A stretch of DNA of 64,000 nucleotides from Kordia sp. TARA_039_SRF (GTDB lineage: Bacteria; Bacteroidota; Bacteroidia; Flavobacteriales; Flavobacteriaceae), in contig SMNH02000003.1 of the NCBI GenBank assembly GCA_006383075.2, positions 550,496 to 614,495 of the forward strand, written 5' to 3'. Shown here piece after piece: positions 32,641 through 40,811 of the stretch (the first letter of the stretch is position 1; every line of letters begins with the position of its first letter). Made by a program: the position numbers and the translations under genes. Under the pieces are notes generated by a model that was not told the DNA's origin, did no database searches, and saw nothing but the letters and a program-made list of their open reading frames with translations.

Positions 32641-34040
32641 TGCCAGCTGCCGCGAAATATCGTAGCGTTTCCATCGTATTGGTGCTGTTGAGCACTTTTG
32701 TCTATTATTATGTTGGCTATCCGCTCGTACGTACGGAAGTTACCTTGTTGATTTCCTTGCACGCGCTCGGTTTTGCGTGTTTTTTAGGATTGATCAAACT
32801 TGAGAAAAATAATTTCTTTTTCCTTGCGGGAATTGCCATTGTATTTCGATTGGTTTTTGTGGGAAGCATTCCGAATTTGTCGCAAGATTTTTACCGTTTT
32901 ATTTGGGACGGACGCATGTTGCTAGAAGGCTGGAATCCGTATTTGTACTTACCCAATAATTTGATGACTTCGGGAACTGCGCCAATCGCTGAAGCACAGG
33001 AATTGTGGCACGGTATGGGCGATTTGAGTGCGTCACATTACACTAACTATCCGCCAATCAATCAGTTGTGTTTTGCTATTGCAGGATTGCTCGCAGGCAA
33101 AAGTATCTTGGGTTCTGTAATTGTGTTGCGCTTGTTGATTATTCTCGCGGATATTGGCACGCTGTATTTTGGAAAAAAATTGTTGGCGCGACTCGGTTTG
33201 CCAGTGCATCATATTTGGTTGTACATGCTCAATCCGTTTATTATTATTGAGCTTACAGGAAATTTACATTTTGAAGGCGTGATGATTTTCTTCCTTGTTT
33301 GGAGTTTCTATTTGCTACACAAAGGTTCGTGGAAATTAGCGGCGATTGTCTTCGCGTTGTCCGTTTCTGTAAAGTTGATTCCGTTGATTTTTCTTCCGAT
33401 TTTGTTTCAATGGTTTACCAAGCACAAAGCTTCTGAAGTATCTAAAAAGACATTTACTACTATGCGGAAAGGCATCTTAAAACTTTTGGCTTTTTACGGA
33501 ATTGTCATTGCGACTATTGTATTGCTCTTTTTACCATTCGTATCGAAAGATTTTATAGCAAACTACCAAGAAACGGTCGGATTGTGGTTTCAAAATTTTG
33601 AGTTCAATGCTAGTTTTTACTACATCGCACGCTGGATTGGCTATGAAACCGTTGGCTGGAATTTGATTAAAGAAATTGGAAGTATCACACCAATTATCGT
33701 ATTTATTTTTGTGGCGTCAATTAGTCTTTTCAGAAATAATAACAACTTCCAAAAAACCATCACGGCGTGTTTGTTTGGGTTGTCTTTTTACTTTTTTACA
33801 ACCACGACCATGCATCCTTGGTATTTGGCTACGTTGTTGCTGCTAAGCATTTTTACACGCTACAGATTTCCTGTTGTTTGGTCTTTTGTAATTATGTTTA
33901 GTTATTCTGCGTATCAAAATGAAGGATATGTAGAAAATTTGGCTTTTGTTACGTTGGAGTATATACTCGTGTATTGGTTTTTAGCGTATGAATTGTTTTT
34001 CTATCCCACAGAAAAAAAGAAAATTCAAGTAACTTCGTAA
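32640..34040 (+). CDS. GT87-like polytopic membrane glycosyltransferase
   Basis: 466 residues from the ATG at 32640, which overlaps the preceding TGA. The GTG one codon upstream is an alternative. About ten to twelve membrane helices are present. The first periplasmic loop carries 'SQDFYRFIWDGRMLLEGWNP', the acidic region typical of GT-C enzymes (GT87/ArnT-like) that use lipid-linked sugars. 'HYTNYPPINQLCFA' and 'MHPWYLATLLLL' are also characteristic. It probably uses the polyprenol-phosphate sugar made by a DPM-like enzyme such as the one encoded two genes upstream, adding the sugar on the outer face of the inner membrane. The final acceptor is unknown. Confidence 0.82.
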   Translation: MPAAAKYRSVSIVLVLLSTFVYYYVGYPLVRTEVTLLISLHALGFACFLGLIKLEKNNFFFLAGIAIVFRLVFVGSIPNLSQDFYRFIWDGRMLLEGWNPYLYLPNNLMTSGTAPIAEAQELWHGMGDLSASHYTNYPPINQLCFAIAGLLAGKSILGSVIVLRLLIILADIGTLYFGKKLLARLGLPVHHIWLYMLNPFIIIELTGNLHFEGVMIFFLVWSFYLLHKGSWKLAAIVFALSVSVKLIPLIFLPILFQWFTKHKASEVSKKTFTTMRKGILKLLAFYGIVIATIVLLFLPFVSKDFIANYQETVGLWFQNFEFNASFYYIARWIGYETVGWNLIKEIGSITPIIVFIFVASISLFRNNNNFQKTITACLFGLSFYFFTTTTMHPWYLATLLLLSIFTRYRFPVVWSFVIMFSYSAYQNEGYVENLAFVTLEYILVYWFLAYELFFYPTEKKKIQVTS

Positions 34041-34129
34041 TTCACACAAAATAGATTCCTTACCAAAGAAGGCTTTCTTTTCCACATTTTTCCGTATTTT
34101 TAAAGATATAACCCATGTATTTACTGATT

Positions 34130-34867
34130 ATGAAAACGTTACGCCTATTACCCATTGCCTTTTTATTCCTTTTTAGCAGTTCCTTATTAGCGCAAGTTAG
34201 TGGTTCGCCAAGAGAGTTTGAAACGACTACTGAAATGTACAATCAGATACGTAGAATGTTAAATACTAAAGAAAAAGTTCCATATGAAATTGATTGGGAT
34301 AATGTAAAAGGAAGTCCGTATTTGAATGAAAAATATAAATTGGCAAAGTTTTATATTGGAGACAAATCGTACGGAAATATTATGATGCGATTTAACACCT
34401 ATACAAGTGAAATTGAATTGCTACCAGAAGAAGGAGAAGAAATTGGCGCGTTGATGAAACTTGACGGTTCTAGAATTCTATTTGAAAATAAAACGCTAGC
34501 ATTATTCAATTACACCAATGAAGATGGCGAAGCTACAAAGGGATACTTTTTGGTGCTTAACAAGGCAGATAATATCAAGTTATTGCTCAGAAAAAAGTGT
34601 GTGTTTTCTCCAAATGAAAAAGCTTTAACGGCTAATCAGGCAGATAGAGCCGCTAAGTTTACGCAATACGATTATTTTTATATTGTAAAAGACGGTGAAT
34701 TTTTTGAGGTAAATCCTAAAAAGAAAGATGTTATGAAGGTCTTTCCTGATAAGAAAAACGAAATTAAAGCGTATATCAAGTCTGAAAGATTAAAACTTAA
34801 AAATCAACAAGATTTTGCCAAACTAGTAGATTATATTGCGAGTATTTCTACTGAGGAATCCAACTAA
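34130..34867 (+). CDS. secreted hypothetical protein
   Basis: 245 residues from the ATG at 34130; the upstream ATG at 34115 adds five residues and is possible. The signal peptide ends near 'SSSLLAQ'. The mature protein begins with a helical part ('REFETTTEMYNQIRRMLNTK'), then a beta-rich middle ('YGNIMMRFNTYTSEIELLPE') and a Lys-rich helical C-terminus. I recognise no family. A TATTTTTA box (one mismatch to the -7 consensus) lies upstream. It ends 13 bases before the convergent response regulator. Confidence 0.75.
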   Translation: MKTLRLLPIAFLFLFSSSLLAQVSGSPREFETTTEMYNQIRRMLNTKEKVPYEIDWDNVKGSPYLNEKYKLAKFYIGDKSYGNIMMRFNTYTSEIELLPEEGEEIGALMKLDGSRILFENKTLALFNYTNEDGEATKGYFLVLNKADNIKLLLRKKCVFSPNEKALTANQADRAAKFTQYDYFYIVKDGEFFEVNPKKKDVMKVFPDKKNEIKAYIKSERLKLKNQQDFAKLVDYIASISTEESN

Positions 34868-34880
34868 TAGTCTGTTTTTT

Positions 34881-35546
34881 TTAAATTAATCCTAAATCTT
34901 TTGCGTTGGCAATAAGATGAATGGCATTATTCGCTTTGAAGTAAATTTTAAGCTTGCTCAATCGTTTTTCAATGGAACTCAAACTGTTGGGAGAAACACT
35001 TCGCGCTTTTAAGTCTTTCGCAATTTCATCTTGACTCAATCCTTTCGACAATAACTTCAACAATCCGATGTCATAATCGTCAATTTCCATATCATTTTTG
35101 GGACTCAACGCATTATTCACTTTTTGCGATAAGTGTTGTTCTCCATTGTATACTTTTTTGATGGCAGTAGTCAATTCTTGCAGACTTTTTCTGCCTTTGC
35201 ATACATACGCATCAATTCCGTGCTCGTTGACTAATCTGCGAACGCGTTGCAATTTATCTTCTACAGAATACACAATCACTTTTAAGTTGGGCTGTCTTGA
35301 TTTTAACTTTACAATCAATTCTTCCCCCGAGCTTAATTTTTGTTCTCTGTGGTCTTTCACAAAAGACAAATCGGTAATCAACAAATCGTATGGTTTTTGA
35401 TCTTTGAGTGCTTTTTTCGCTTTTAAATCTGCATCATCACAATATTGCGCGTGATGTATGGTGTCTATTTCCAATGTGGAAAGTACAGTTAGGACGCCTG
35501 TGTTGATATCGTCCATATCTTCGGCAATTAAAACTTTCGTAAACAT
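34881..35546 (-). CDS. response regulator transcription factor (NarL/LuxR-like)
   Basis: 221 residues. The receiver domain (residues 1-~125) has the acidic pocket 'IAEDMDD', the phospho-acceptor Asp in 'LLITDLSFVKD' and the Lys in 'AYVCKGRKSLQEL'. The C-terminal helix-turn-helix is divergent: 'LLKLLSKGLSQDEIAKDL' starts like a LuxR-type output domain, but the recognition helix ('SPNSLSSIEKRLSKLKIY') is unusual. The histidine kinase gene ends 11 bases upstream, so the two form a pair. Targets are unknown. Confidence 0.88.
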   Translation of the reverse strand: MFTKVLIAEDMDDINTGVLTVLSTLEIDTIHHAQYCDDADLKAKKALKDQKPYDLLITDLSFVKDHREQKLSSGEELIVKLKSRQPNLKVIVYSVEDKLQRVRRLVNEHGIDAYVCKGRKSLQELTTAIKKVYNGEQHLSQKVNNALSPKNDMEIDDYDIGLLKLLSKGLSQDEIAKDLKARSVSPNSLSSIEKRLSKLKIYFKANNAIHLIANAKDLGLI

Positions 35547-35557
35547 AAGCTATTCTA

Positions 35558-37576
35558 TCATACTGGTACATTAATACTAAACTTACAACCCTTGTCAAGT
35601 TCTGTATCAAAAGTAAGTTTTCCTTTAATGGCACGAATACGGTTTTCCGCATTTAGCAAACCATTTTTGGAAGTTTTGGTTGTAAAGCCTTTCCCATTAT
35701 CAATATATTGAATGAACAATTGCTTGTTTTGTTTTTCGATAGAAACCACTACTAGCGCGGCATTGCTGTGTTTTTTCATATTGGTTAAAAATTCCTGCAA
35801 CACACGATACACGGTGACTTTGATGTGAGATGAAATTCCTTTCCAGATATCAGTATCGTAACGTTTCAGCAACACGTTTACCTCATCAGATTGGTAACTT
35901 CGGAATAAATTATTGAGTTCTTCTGGAAATCTATGATCTGTTTCAACAGTTTGAATTTGTTTGGAAATATCGCGTGCCTGATTGTAAATGGTATCCAGTT
36001 TATCCAACACCGTTTCTTTTTCTGGATTGGCAGTTTCCAATTGCGTCATCAGTTCGTACAAATCGTTTGCCAATTCGTCGTGTACTTTAGAAGAAATCCG
36101 CGCTTCCGTAACATGTACTGTTTTTACTTTTTCTATTTTGTGACGTCGTTTGATGCGTTGGTAGATGAGGAAGGTGAGGACGATTAAAAGTATTAAAAAA
36201 AGCGATAATGATAAAAGTTGTGTCGTTCTTTCAGAAGTTTTTTTATCCGCTAAAAATCTAGCATTTTCTGCTTTTATTTTTTGTTGTTCTTCATCTTCGT
36301 AATTGAATCTATTATGAATATAAAAGTAGTCTAAATCTTCTTTTTTACTTTTTAATTTATCATCTAACACTAAAAATCTATTTAATTCTTCTGTATTCGT
36401 TGACACTGTTATTTTTAATCGCAGTACTTCGTGTATTGCTTTTTCCCTTTTACGTTTTTCTGCTGATTGTAATGCTTTATTGATATAAGCTAATGTTCTT
36501 TCTTCATCAACATCTTTATATAACACAGCTAATTTCAATAATGTAGAAAAAATTTCTTGATTTTTATCTTCTTGAACATAAAATTCGTACGAATCATTCA
36601 ATAAAGAATCTGACTGACTTGTGTAACCATTTTTAAGAAAAAGTGTATGTGCTAAATTAAATTGTGTTCGCTTGGCTTCCAGCAAATTATTAGTATAATA
36701 TTCAGTAGCTAGTTTGTAATAAGCAATTGCTTTTTCATACTTTTTTAAATCTCTTAATACATTTGCTTTCCCATTAAGTAGCATTCCTACGACATTTCTA
36801 TGAACTTTTTTGACAACTGTTGTATCGATTGACTCTTTGATATTTGCAGCATTATAAAAATTTTCACCTTGATTTTGTTGACTTTTACGAGAATTAATTA
36901 AAATATCAATCCCTTTATTTGCATAGTCATTAGCGGCTTTAATACGATTTAGTTCTCTTGAATCTGTAATTAATACTAAATATAGTCCGACAATAGATTT
37001 TAATTCTTTAGAATCTTCTAAATATTTGAGTCCTTTCGTTGCTGCTAATTCAGAAGCTCCAAAGTTTTCTGATTTTTTTAATACGTTGGCAATTTCTAAT
37101 AAGCTTTTTCCTGCTTGAATAGTATCACCAATTTTTAAATTAAGTTCATTAACTTCTGTGAAGTTTTTTACGGAGAGTTTTGTGCTATCCATTTGCTTAT
37201 ACAAGAATCCGAAAGATTTCCTAGCCTCAATTATTTTCAAAGTATCATTGATTCTTTCAGCCAATCCAAGAAACTTATCATTATAATATTTAGCTGAATC
37301 ATAACTAAGATTCTTTCTATGATATAGTCCAAGCCTGTAATAAGAAGCTATTTTACCATATTCAGATTTCTCTTCAATAGCTTGCTTCAGCATTTTTTGT
37401 GAAAAGAAAATAGCACTATCATATTGCTGCTTTTTCCATTTTTCAAATGCTAAAAGTTCATATTCATATACTTTCTTGGGTATTTTTCTCTTTTGCTCTT
37501 CTTTGGTTTTACAGCCAAAAAAAAGAAATAATAGAATCACAAATAAAAAGGAGGATGTAGCTGGTAGTAGTTTCAT
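35558..37576 (-). CDS. TPR-containing sensor histidine kinase (HisKA_3 type)
   Basis: 672 residues. The signal peptide or lipobox region 'LFLFFGCKTKEEQ' suggests membrane or lipoprotein anchoring of the periplasmic part. Residues about 30-440 are helical TPR-like repeats ('YRLGLYHRKNLSYDSAKYYN', 'IAYYKLATEYYTNNLLEAKR'). A single membrane helix ('LLSLSLFLILLIVLTFLIY') leads to the kinase core: 'SSKVHDELANDLYEL' with the phospho-His, then an ATP-binding domain with 'FLTNMKKHS' and 'YIDNGKGF'. It should phosphorylate the response regulator encoded 11 bases downstream. The signal sensed by the TPR domain is unknown. A 56-residue lipoprotein gene lies 35 bases upstream. Confidence 0.9.
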   Translation of the reverse strand: MKLLPATSSFLFVILLFLFFGCKTKEEQKRKIPKKVYEYELLAFEKWKKQQYDSAIFFSQKMLKQAIEEKSEYGKIASYYRLGLYHRKNLSYDSAKYYNDKFLGLAERINDTLKIIEARKSFGFLYKQMDSTKLSVKNFTEVNELNLKIGDTIQAGKSLLEIANVLKKSENFGASELAATKGLKYLEDSKELKSIVGLYLVLITDSRELNRIKAANDYANKGIDILINSRKSQQNQGENFYNAANIKESIDTTVVKKVHRNVVGMLLNGKANVLRDLKKYEKAIAYYKLATEYYTNNLLEAKRTQFNLAHTLFLKNGYTSQSDSLLNDSYEFYVQEDKNQEIFSTLLKLAVLYKDVDEERTLAYINKALQSAEKRKREKAIHEVLRLKITVSTNTEELNRFLVLDDKLKSKKEDLDYFYIHNRFNYEDEEQQKIKAENARFLADKKTSERTTQLLSLSLFLILLIVLTFLIYQRIKRRHKIEKVKTVHVTEARISSKVHDELANDLYELMTQLETANPEKETVLDKLDTIYNQARDISKQIQTVETDHRFPEELNNLFRSYQSDEVNVLLKRYDTDIWKGISSHIKVTVYRVLQEFLTNMKKHSNAALVVVSIEKQNKQLFIQYIDNGKGFTTKTSKNGLLNAENRIRAIKGKLTFDTELDKGCKFSINVPV

Positions 37577-37611
37577 CCTCCTAAAATAGTAAAAATATGA
37601 TTATAGGAATA

Positions 37612-37782
37612 CTAATTTCCTGTCGGTTTTTCATTTGACCCGTCATCGGATACTTCTCCCTCATCACCTTCCGTAGCTAGTTGTTCAAATTGTACTTCTT
37701 CTTCGGCAATTGAGGTTGGCGTACAAGAAAATAATGCGCAATTGAGGAAAACCGTAAGTATTATTAAGCTGAATTTTTTCAT
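37612..37782 (-). CDS. small lipoprotein upstream of the TPR kinase
   Basis: 56 residues from the ATG at 37780-37782. The track ORF extends 55 codons upstream, but the internal Met opens a clear lipoprotein signal ('MKKFSLIILTVFL', lipobox 'LFSC', Cys20), so the shorter start is preferred. The mature peptide is only about 37 residues and strongly acidic ('EEEVQFEQLATEGDEGEVSD'), with no structure evident. It is the first gene of a likely operon with the TPR kinase (35-base gap with a possible AGGAGGATG-like site) and the regulator. It may be a ligand or accessory of the kinase; this is inference from position only. Confidence 0.65.
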   Translation of the reverse strand: MKKFSLIILTVFLNCALFSCTPTSIAEEEVQFEQLATEGDEGEVSDDGSNEKPTGN

Positions 37783-38171
37783 TTTGTTAGTGTTTAAAAA
37801 TTGGACATAGGTGTTGCCGTCCGAGGAGTACTCAGCGTAGTCATTGTTCAGCAACACAGCGAAATAGAAATGGCGCCGATTTCTTGTGTTTTTGGGAAGT
37901 GAAGAGACAATCACATGCAGTTTGGCTACTTCCGGGAGCCAACCCAAATGCTTCTTATCTCAAAAATGAACCGAGCTACATGCAGGAGATCAAATTGCTA
38001 TATCTCAGTGTTTAGAAATAATTTCTGTAACAAATAAACTGAGGTTTTGAATGAAAAAATGGAAAGTTTGGGGAAGTGTTTTGGAAAGTTTAGAGAAACT
38101 TTTTTCTCAGATTTCTACTACAATTTTTAAACGCTTTTAACAACGATAAAAGAAACCTAAAACGAGAAGTA
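37783..38171. other. intergenic region with G+C-rich, hairpin-rich segment (possible ncRNA or leader)
   Basis: 389 bases between divergent genes. The first ~180 bases (37801-37980) are about 46% G+C by hand count, well above the surrounding DNA. They contain GTGTTGC (37811-37817) pairing with GCAACAC (37851-37857) around a loop with the palindrome GAGTACTC. GGAAGT (37895-37900) pairs with ACTTCC (37928-37933), and TTGGCT (37922-37927) with AGCCAA (37937-37942). The last two stems interlock and so form a possible pseudoknot or alternative fold. ACATGCAG occurs twice (37913-37920 and 37978-37985). No TAnnTTTG box was seen. The rest is ordinary A+T-rich sequence. Confidence 0.5.
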
Positions 38172-38723
38172 ATGCATAGAGAGTTAGTGTTAAGTGCTTT
38201 TAAGAAAGCTAGAAAAGAAGTAAAAGAAGCCACAGGTGTCACGATGTCCACTACCGGACTTTCAAAGAAAATTTCCGATTACCTAATGGACCGATTCCAC
38301 TTCCAATACCATGAAAAAAGTCTGCGGAATAAGTACAATATGGCAGTAAAAGAAGAAACGGTAGAACTGAAAAGTTCTGTAGCAAATTATTTATGTCGCT
38401 ATCTTGGCTATGAAAATTATGCCAATTTTATTTTGGAAAAAGATAAAGAAGCAAATCCGATTGAAACTGCCAATGCCGAAGTAGTAGAAACAGGAAACAT
38501 AAAGAAAGAACCCACAATGGGAGAAAAACTGAAAATTATCATTCAGAAAAATAAAGTCACACTGATTTTCAGCGGATTGACCTTCATGATTTTTTTCGGA
38601 TTGTACGCTATGAATAAACAGCTGTTTTTAGAGTGTGAAGAGGTATATTGTGCAACAGAGCAGTTAGAAGCGAAGAAAAAATCTTTGAGAAGAATTCAGC
38701 AGACTAAGAAGTTATACGCATAG
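38172..38723 (+). CDS. single-pass membrane protein with soluble N-terminal domain
   Basis: 183 residues. The N-terminal ~90 residues form a compact, basic, helical domain ('LVLSAFKKARKEVKEATG', 'GLSKKISDYLMDRFHFQYH', 'VANYLCRYLGYENYANF') that looks like a small DNA- or protein-binding module. An acidic linker is followed by one membrane helix ('VTLIFSGLTFMIFFGLYAM', residues 129-147) and a short extracytoplasmic tail with a CxxxxxC pair ('LECEEVYCATEQ'). I do not recognise a named family, although similar N-termini occur in other flavobacteria. It diverges from the TPR kinase locus, so a role in the same signalling is possible but unproven. Confidence 0.75.
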   Translation: MHRELVLSAFKKARKEVKEATGVTMSTTGLSKKISDYLMDRFHFQYHEKSLRNKYNMAVKEETVELKSSVANYLCRYLGYENYANFILEKDKEANPIETANAEVVETGNIKKEPTMGEKLKIIIQKNKVTLIFSGLTFMIFFGLYAMNKQLFLECEEVYCATEQLEAKKKSLRRIQQTKKLYA

Positions 38724-38742
38724 TTTCGAAATTCCCCAAAAC

Positions 38743-38769
38743 AAAAAAACCTCCCAAAATGAGAGGTTT
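38743..38769 (-). terminator. terminator of the pseudouridine synthase gene
   Basis: Stem AAACCTC / GAGGTTT with a nine-base loop. On the minus strand it is followed by a T run. It lies in the gap between two convergent genes and may serve both. Confidence 0.75.
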
Positions 38770-38793
38770 CGTATGCGATATGTTTTTGTAACG

Positions 38794-39654
38794 TTATAAA
38801 TGCTTCAAGTTAATTACTTCTTGAGCTGTGAGTTCTCGCCAGTGACTTCTTGGTAAGTCTTTTTTCGTCAATCCTGCGAAAACTACTCTGTCCAAACGTG
38901 AAACGGTATACGATAAATGCTCAAAAATAGCTTTCACCATTCCATTGCTTCCTGTACTTACTTTAATGCCTACTTCGCGTTTTGTAGCTCCGTGAATCCA
39001 CGAAATTTCATCAACTTCATGCTTTGTACCACGAATATTAATACCGTCTTTGATTTTGTTAAAGTCTGCCTGATTCAGATTTCTGTCTAGCTCTACATGA
39101 TAGATTTTACGAACTTTTTGATTCGGATCTGTTAATTTTCGCGCCAACTGTCCATCATTAGTAAACAATAACAATCCAGTTGTTTGTCGCTCCAAGCGTC
39201 CTACCGGAACTACTCTCGCTTTGGTTGCGCTAGCCACTAAATCCATCACTGTTTTTCTACCTTTTTCATCTTTAGTCGTTACCAAAAATCCTTTCGGTTT
39301 GTTCAACAAAATATACGTTGGTTTTTCAGGATTGATAATACGACCATCAAAACGAACTTCATCTGTTAATTGTACTTTATAACCCATTTCGGTCACAACC
39401 TTACCATTCACCGTCACACTTCCGATAGAAATATGCATGTCAGCTTCACGTCGTGAACAAATGCCTGAGTTCGAAATATATTTATTTAAGCGAATTTCGT
39501 TTGAATTGCTTTTAGAAGTCTGTTTTGGCGTTGTTTTTTTCTTGTAATTCGGCTTTTTTCCTTCAAAAGATTTCTTTCCTTGATACGGTTTTTTTCCTCC
39601 TTTATCATTTCCTTTTGACGAAACTTTACTTTTGCCTTGTCGTTCTTTTGCCAT
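38794..39654 (-). CDS. rRNA pseudouridine synthase (RsuA/RluB family)
   Basis: 286 residues. A long Lys/Gly-rich, low-complexity N-terminal tail (residues 1-~55, 'KSKVSSKGNDKGGKKPYQG') is followed by an S4 RNA-binding domain ('RLNKYISNSGICSRREAD'). The catalytic domain has 'PVGRLERQTTGLLLFTNDG', where GRLE takes the place of the GRLD motif. GRLE/GRLD is the usual alternation, but in the synthases the Asp is catalytic, so this residue is worth a check. 'DRNLNQADFNKIKDGI' and 'YTVSRLDRVVFAGL' complete the family pattern. It isomerises uridine in large-subunit rRNA, most likely as RluB. The basic tail is common in Bacteroidota members. Confidence 0.87.
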   Translation of the reverse strand: MAKERQGKSKVSSKGNDKGGKKPYQGKKSFEGKKPNYKKKTTPKQTSKSNSNEIRLNKYISNSGICSRREADMHISIGSVTVNGKVVTEMGYKVQLTDEVRFDGRIINPEKPTYILLNKPKGFLVTTKDEKGRKTVMDLVASATKARVVPVGRLERQTTGLLLFTNDGQLARKLTDPNQKVRKIYHVELDRNLNQADFNKIKDGINIRGTKHEVDEISWIHGATKREVGIKVSTGSNGMVKAIFEHLSYTVSRLDRVVFAGLTKKDLPRSHWRELTAQEVINLKHL

Positions 39655-39676
39655 TATATATGCTCTAAATTTTTTG

Positions 39677-39684
39677 CAAAGATA
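39677..39684 (-). promoter_or_regulatory. -7 box (TATCTTTG) of the pseudouridine synthase gene
   Basis: Exact TAnnTTTG, 22 bases before the ATG. A TTG lies 15 bases upstream, slightly short. Confidence 0.55.
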
Positions 39685-39765
39685 CTCTTTAATTATTCAC
39701 AAACGAATATCCGCTTGATTATTCGTTTATTGTTGTTGAAATTGATAATGCGCTCAAAATCAATT

Positions 39766-40728
39766 TTATAAATCATCGTTTATTTTAATCGTACTCTGAC
39801 GCTCTCTATTAACCGTTAGTTGTGTAACATCGGGACGCGAATAATGCCCAACTGCATCAAAGTTTTGACGCTCTTCCAACACACGATTGAAATCGAGTGT
39901 AGCAATAATTAATCCTTCTTTTTGTAAGACTGGTGGAATTAACCACTCACCATCCGGACTCGCCACACACGAGCCGCCATTTGCCAATTCATCTGGAACG
40001 TTTGCTAAAATTTCGTCTACATGTGGAATGTTTGTGGGAATGTCTGACTTCCGCATCAAACTAGACACTGAAATCACATACGAACGTGATTCGCGTGCAA
40101 TGAAACGGGTAATATCTTTCGTATTTACTTCACTTCCTGGCCAAACTGCAATGTGGACATTTTCGCCCATTCCGTACAAAGCTGCTCTTGGTAACGGCAT
40201 CCAGTTTTCCCAACAATTCAATCCACCAAGTGTAAAATCTTTTAATGGATGTACTTTCAAACCATTTCCATCACCACTCGCCCACGTTAATCGTTCTTCA
40301 TAGGTTGGCATGAGTTTTCGGTGCATGGATTTAATACTTCCTTCTTCATTTATATATGCCAACGAACAGTAAATACTATGTCCGCCACGGTCACTTGCAC
40401 GCTCTATCAAACCTAAATAGATGGCGATTTGATTTTCTTTTGCCAACGCACAAATTTCATCCAAATCTCTTTTTTCTACTTGCACGGCATTTTGCACATA
40501 ATGTCTATGAATTTCTTTTTGAAGTGTCGAATTAAACTCTGCACCATTCGTATTGGCAACCCAAAACGGATAACCTGGCAACAATGCTTCGCCAAAAACA
40601 ATCAGTTCACAGTTTTGCTGTGCAGCTTCTAAGATTTGTTGCTTTATTTTTTGAAGTGTTTTCCATTTGTCCAACCAAACTGGCGCTATTTGCGCGAGTG
40701 CAACTTTTAATTCGTGAGAAGAAGACAT
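39766..40728 (-). CDS. nitrilase-family carbon-nitrogen hydrolase
   Basis: 320 residues with the Glu-Lys-Cys triad: Glu47 in 'VFGEALLPGYPFW', Lys in 'MHRKLMPTYEERLTW' and Cys in 'GGLNCWENWMPLPR'. The 'CWEN' context and the 'RKLMPTYEER' block are those of true nitrilases (branch 1) rather than amidases, so the likely reaction is hydrolysis of a nitrile to acid and ammonia in the cytosol. The natural substrate is unknown. It stands alone; neither aldoxime dehydratase nor nitrile-related genes are near. The DNA looks no different from neighbouring genes. Confidence 0.88.
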   Translation of the reverse strand: MSSSHELKVALAQIAPVWLDKWKTLQKIKQQILEAAQQNCELIVFGEALLPGYPFWVANTNGAEFNSTLQKEIHRHYVQNAVQVEKRDLDEICALAKENQIAIYLGLIERASDRGGHSIYCSLAYINEEGSIKSMHRKLMPTYEERLTWASGDGNGLKVHPLKDFTLGGLNCWENWMPLPRAALYGMGENVHIAVWPGSEVNTKDITRFIARESRSYVISVSSLMRKSDIPTNIPHVDEILANVPDELANGGSCVASPDGEWLIPPVLQKEGLIIATLDFNRVLEERQNFDAVGHYSRPDVTQLTVNRERQSTIKINDDL

Positions 40729-40811
40729 AGTTTTTTGTTTAATCGTTTATATGTTTCTGTCGAATAAAAATACGGAAACTTAAAGTGTGTTTGAAGTTTG
40801 ACATCTTCAAA

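Noticed and set aside
37612-37947. 111-residue ORF as the start of the small lipoprotein
   Set aside because: The internal ATG at 37782 begins a textbook lipoprotein signal. The extension lacks a signal-like start and overlaps the hairpin-rich segment. It is mentioned only as an alternative.
40790-40811. hairpin TTTGAAG / CTTCAAA as the terminator of the isoprenoid operon
   Set aside because: The stem is short and lacks a T run on the minus strand.
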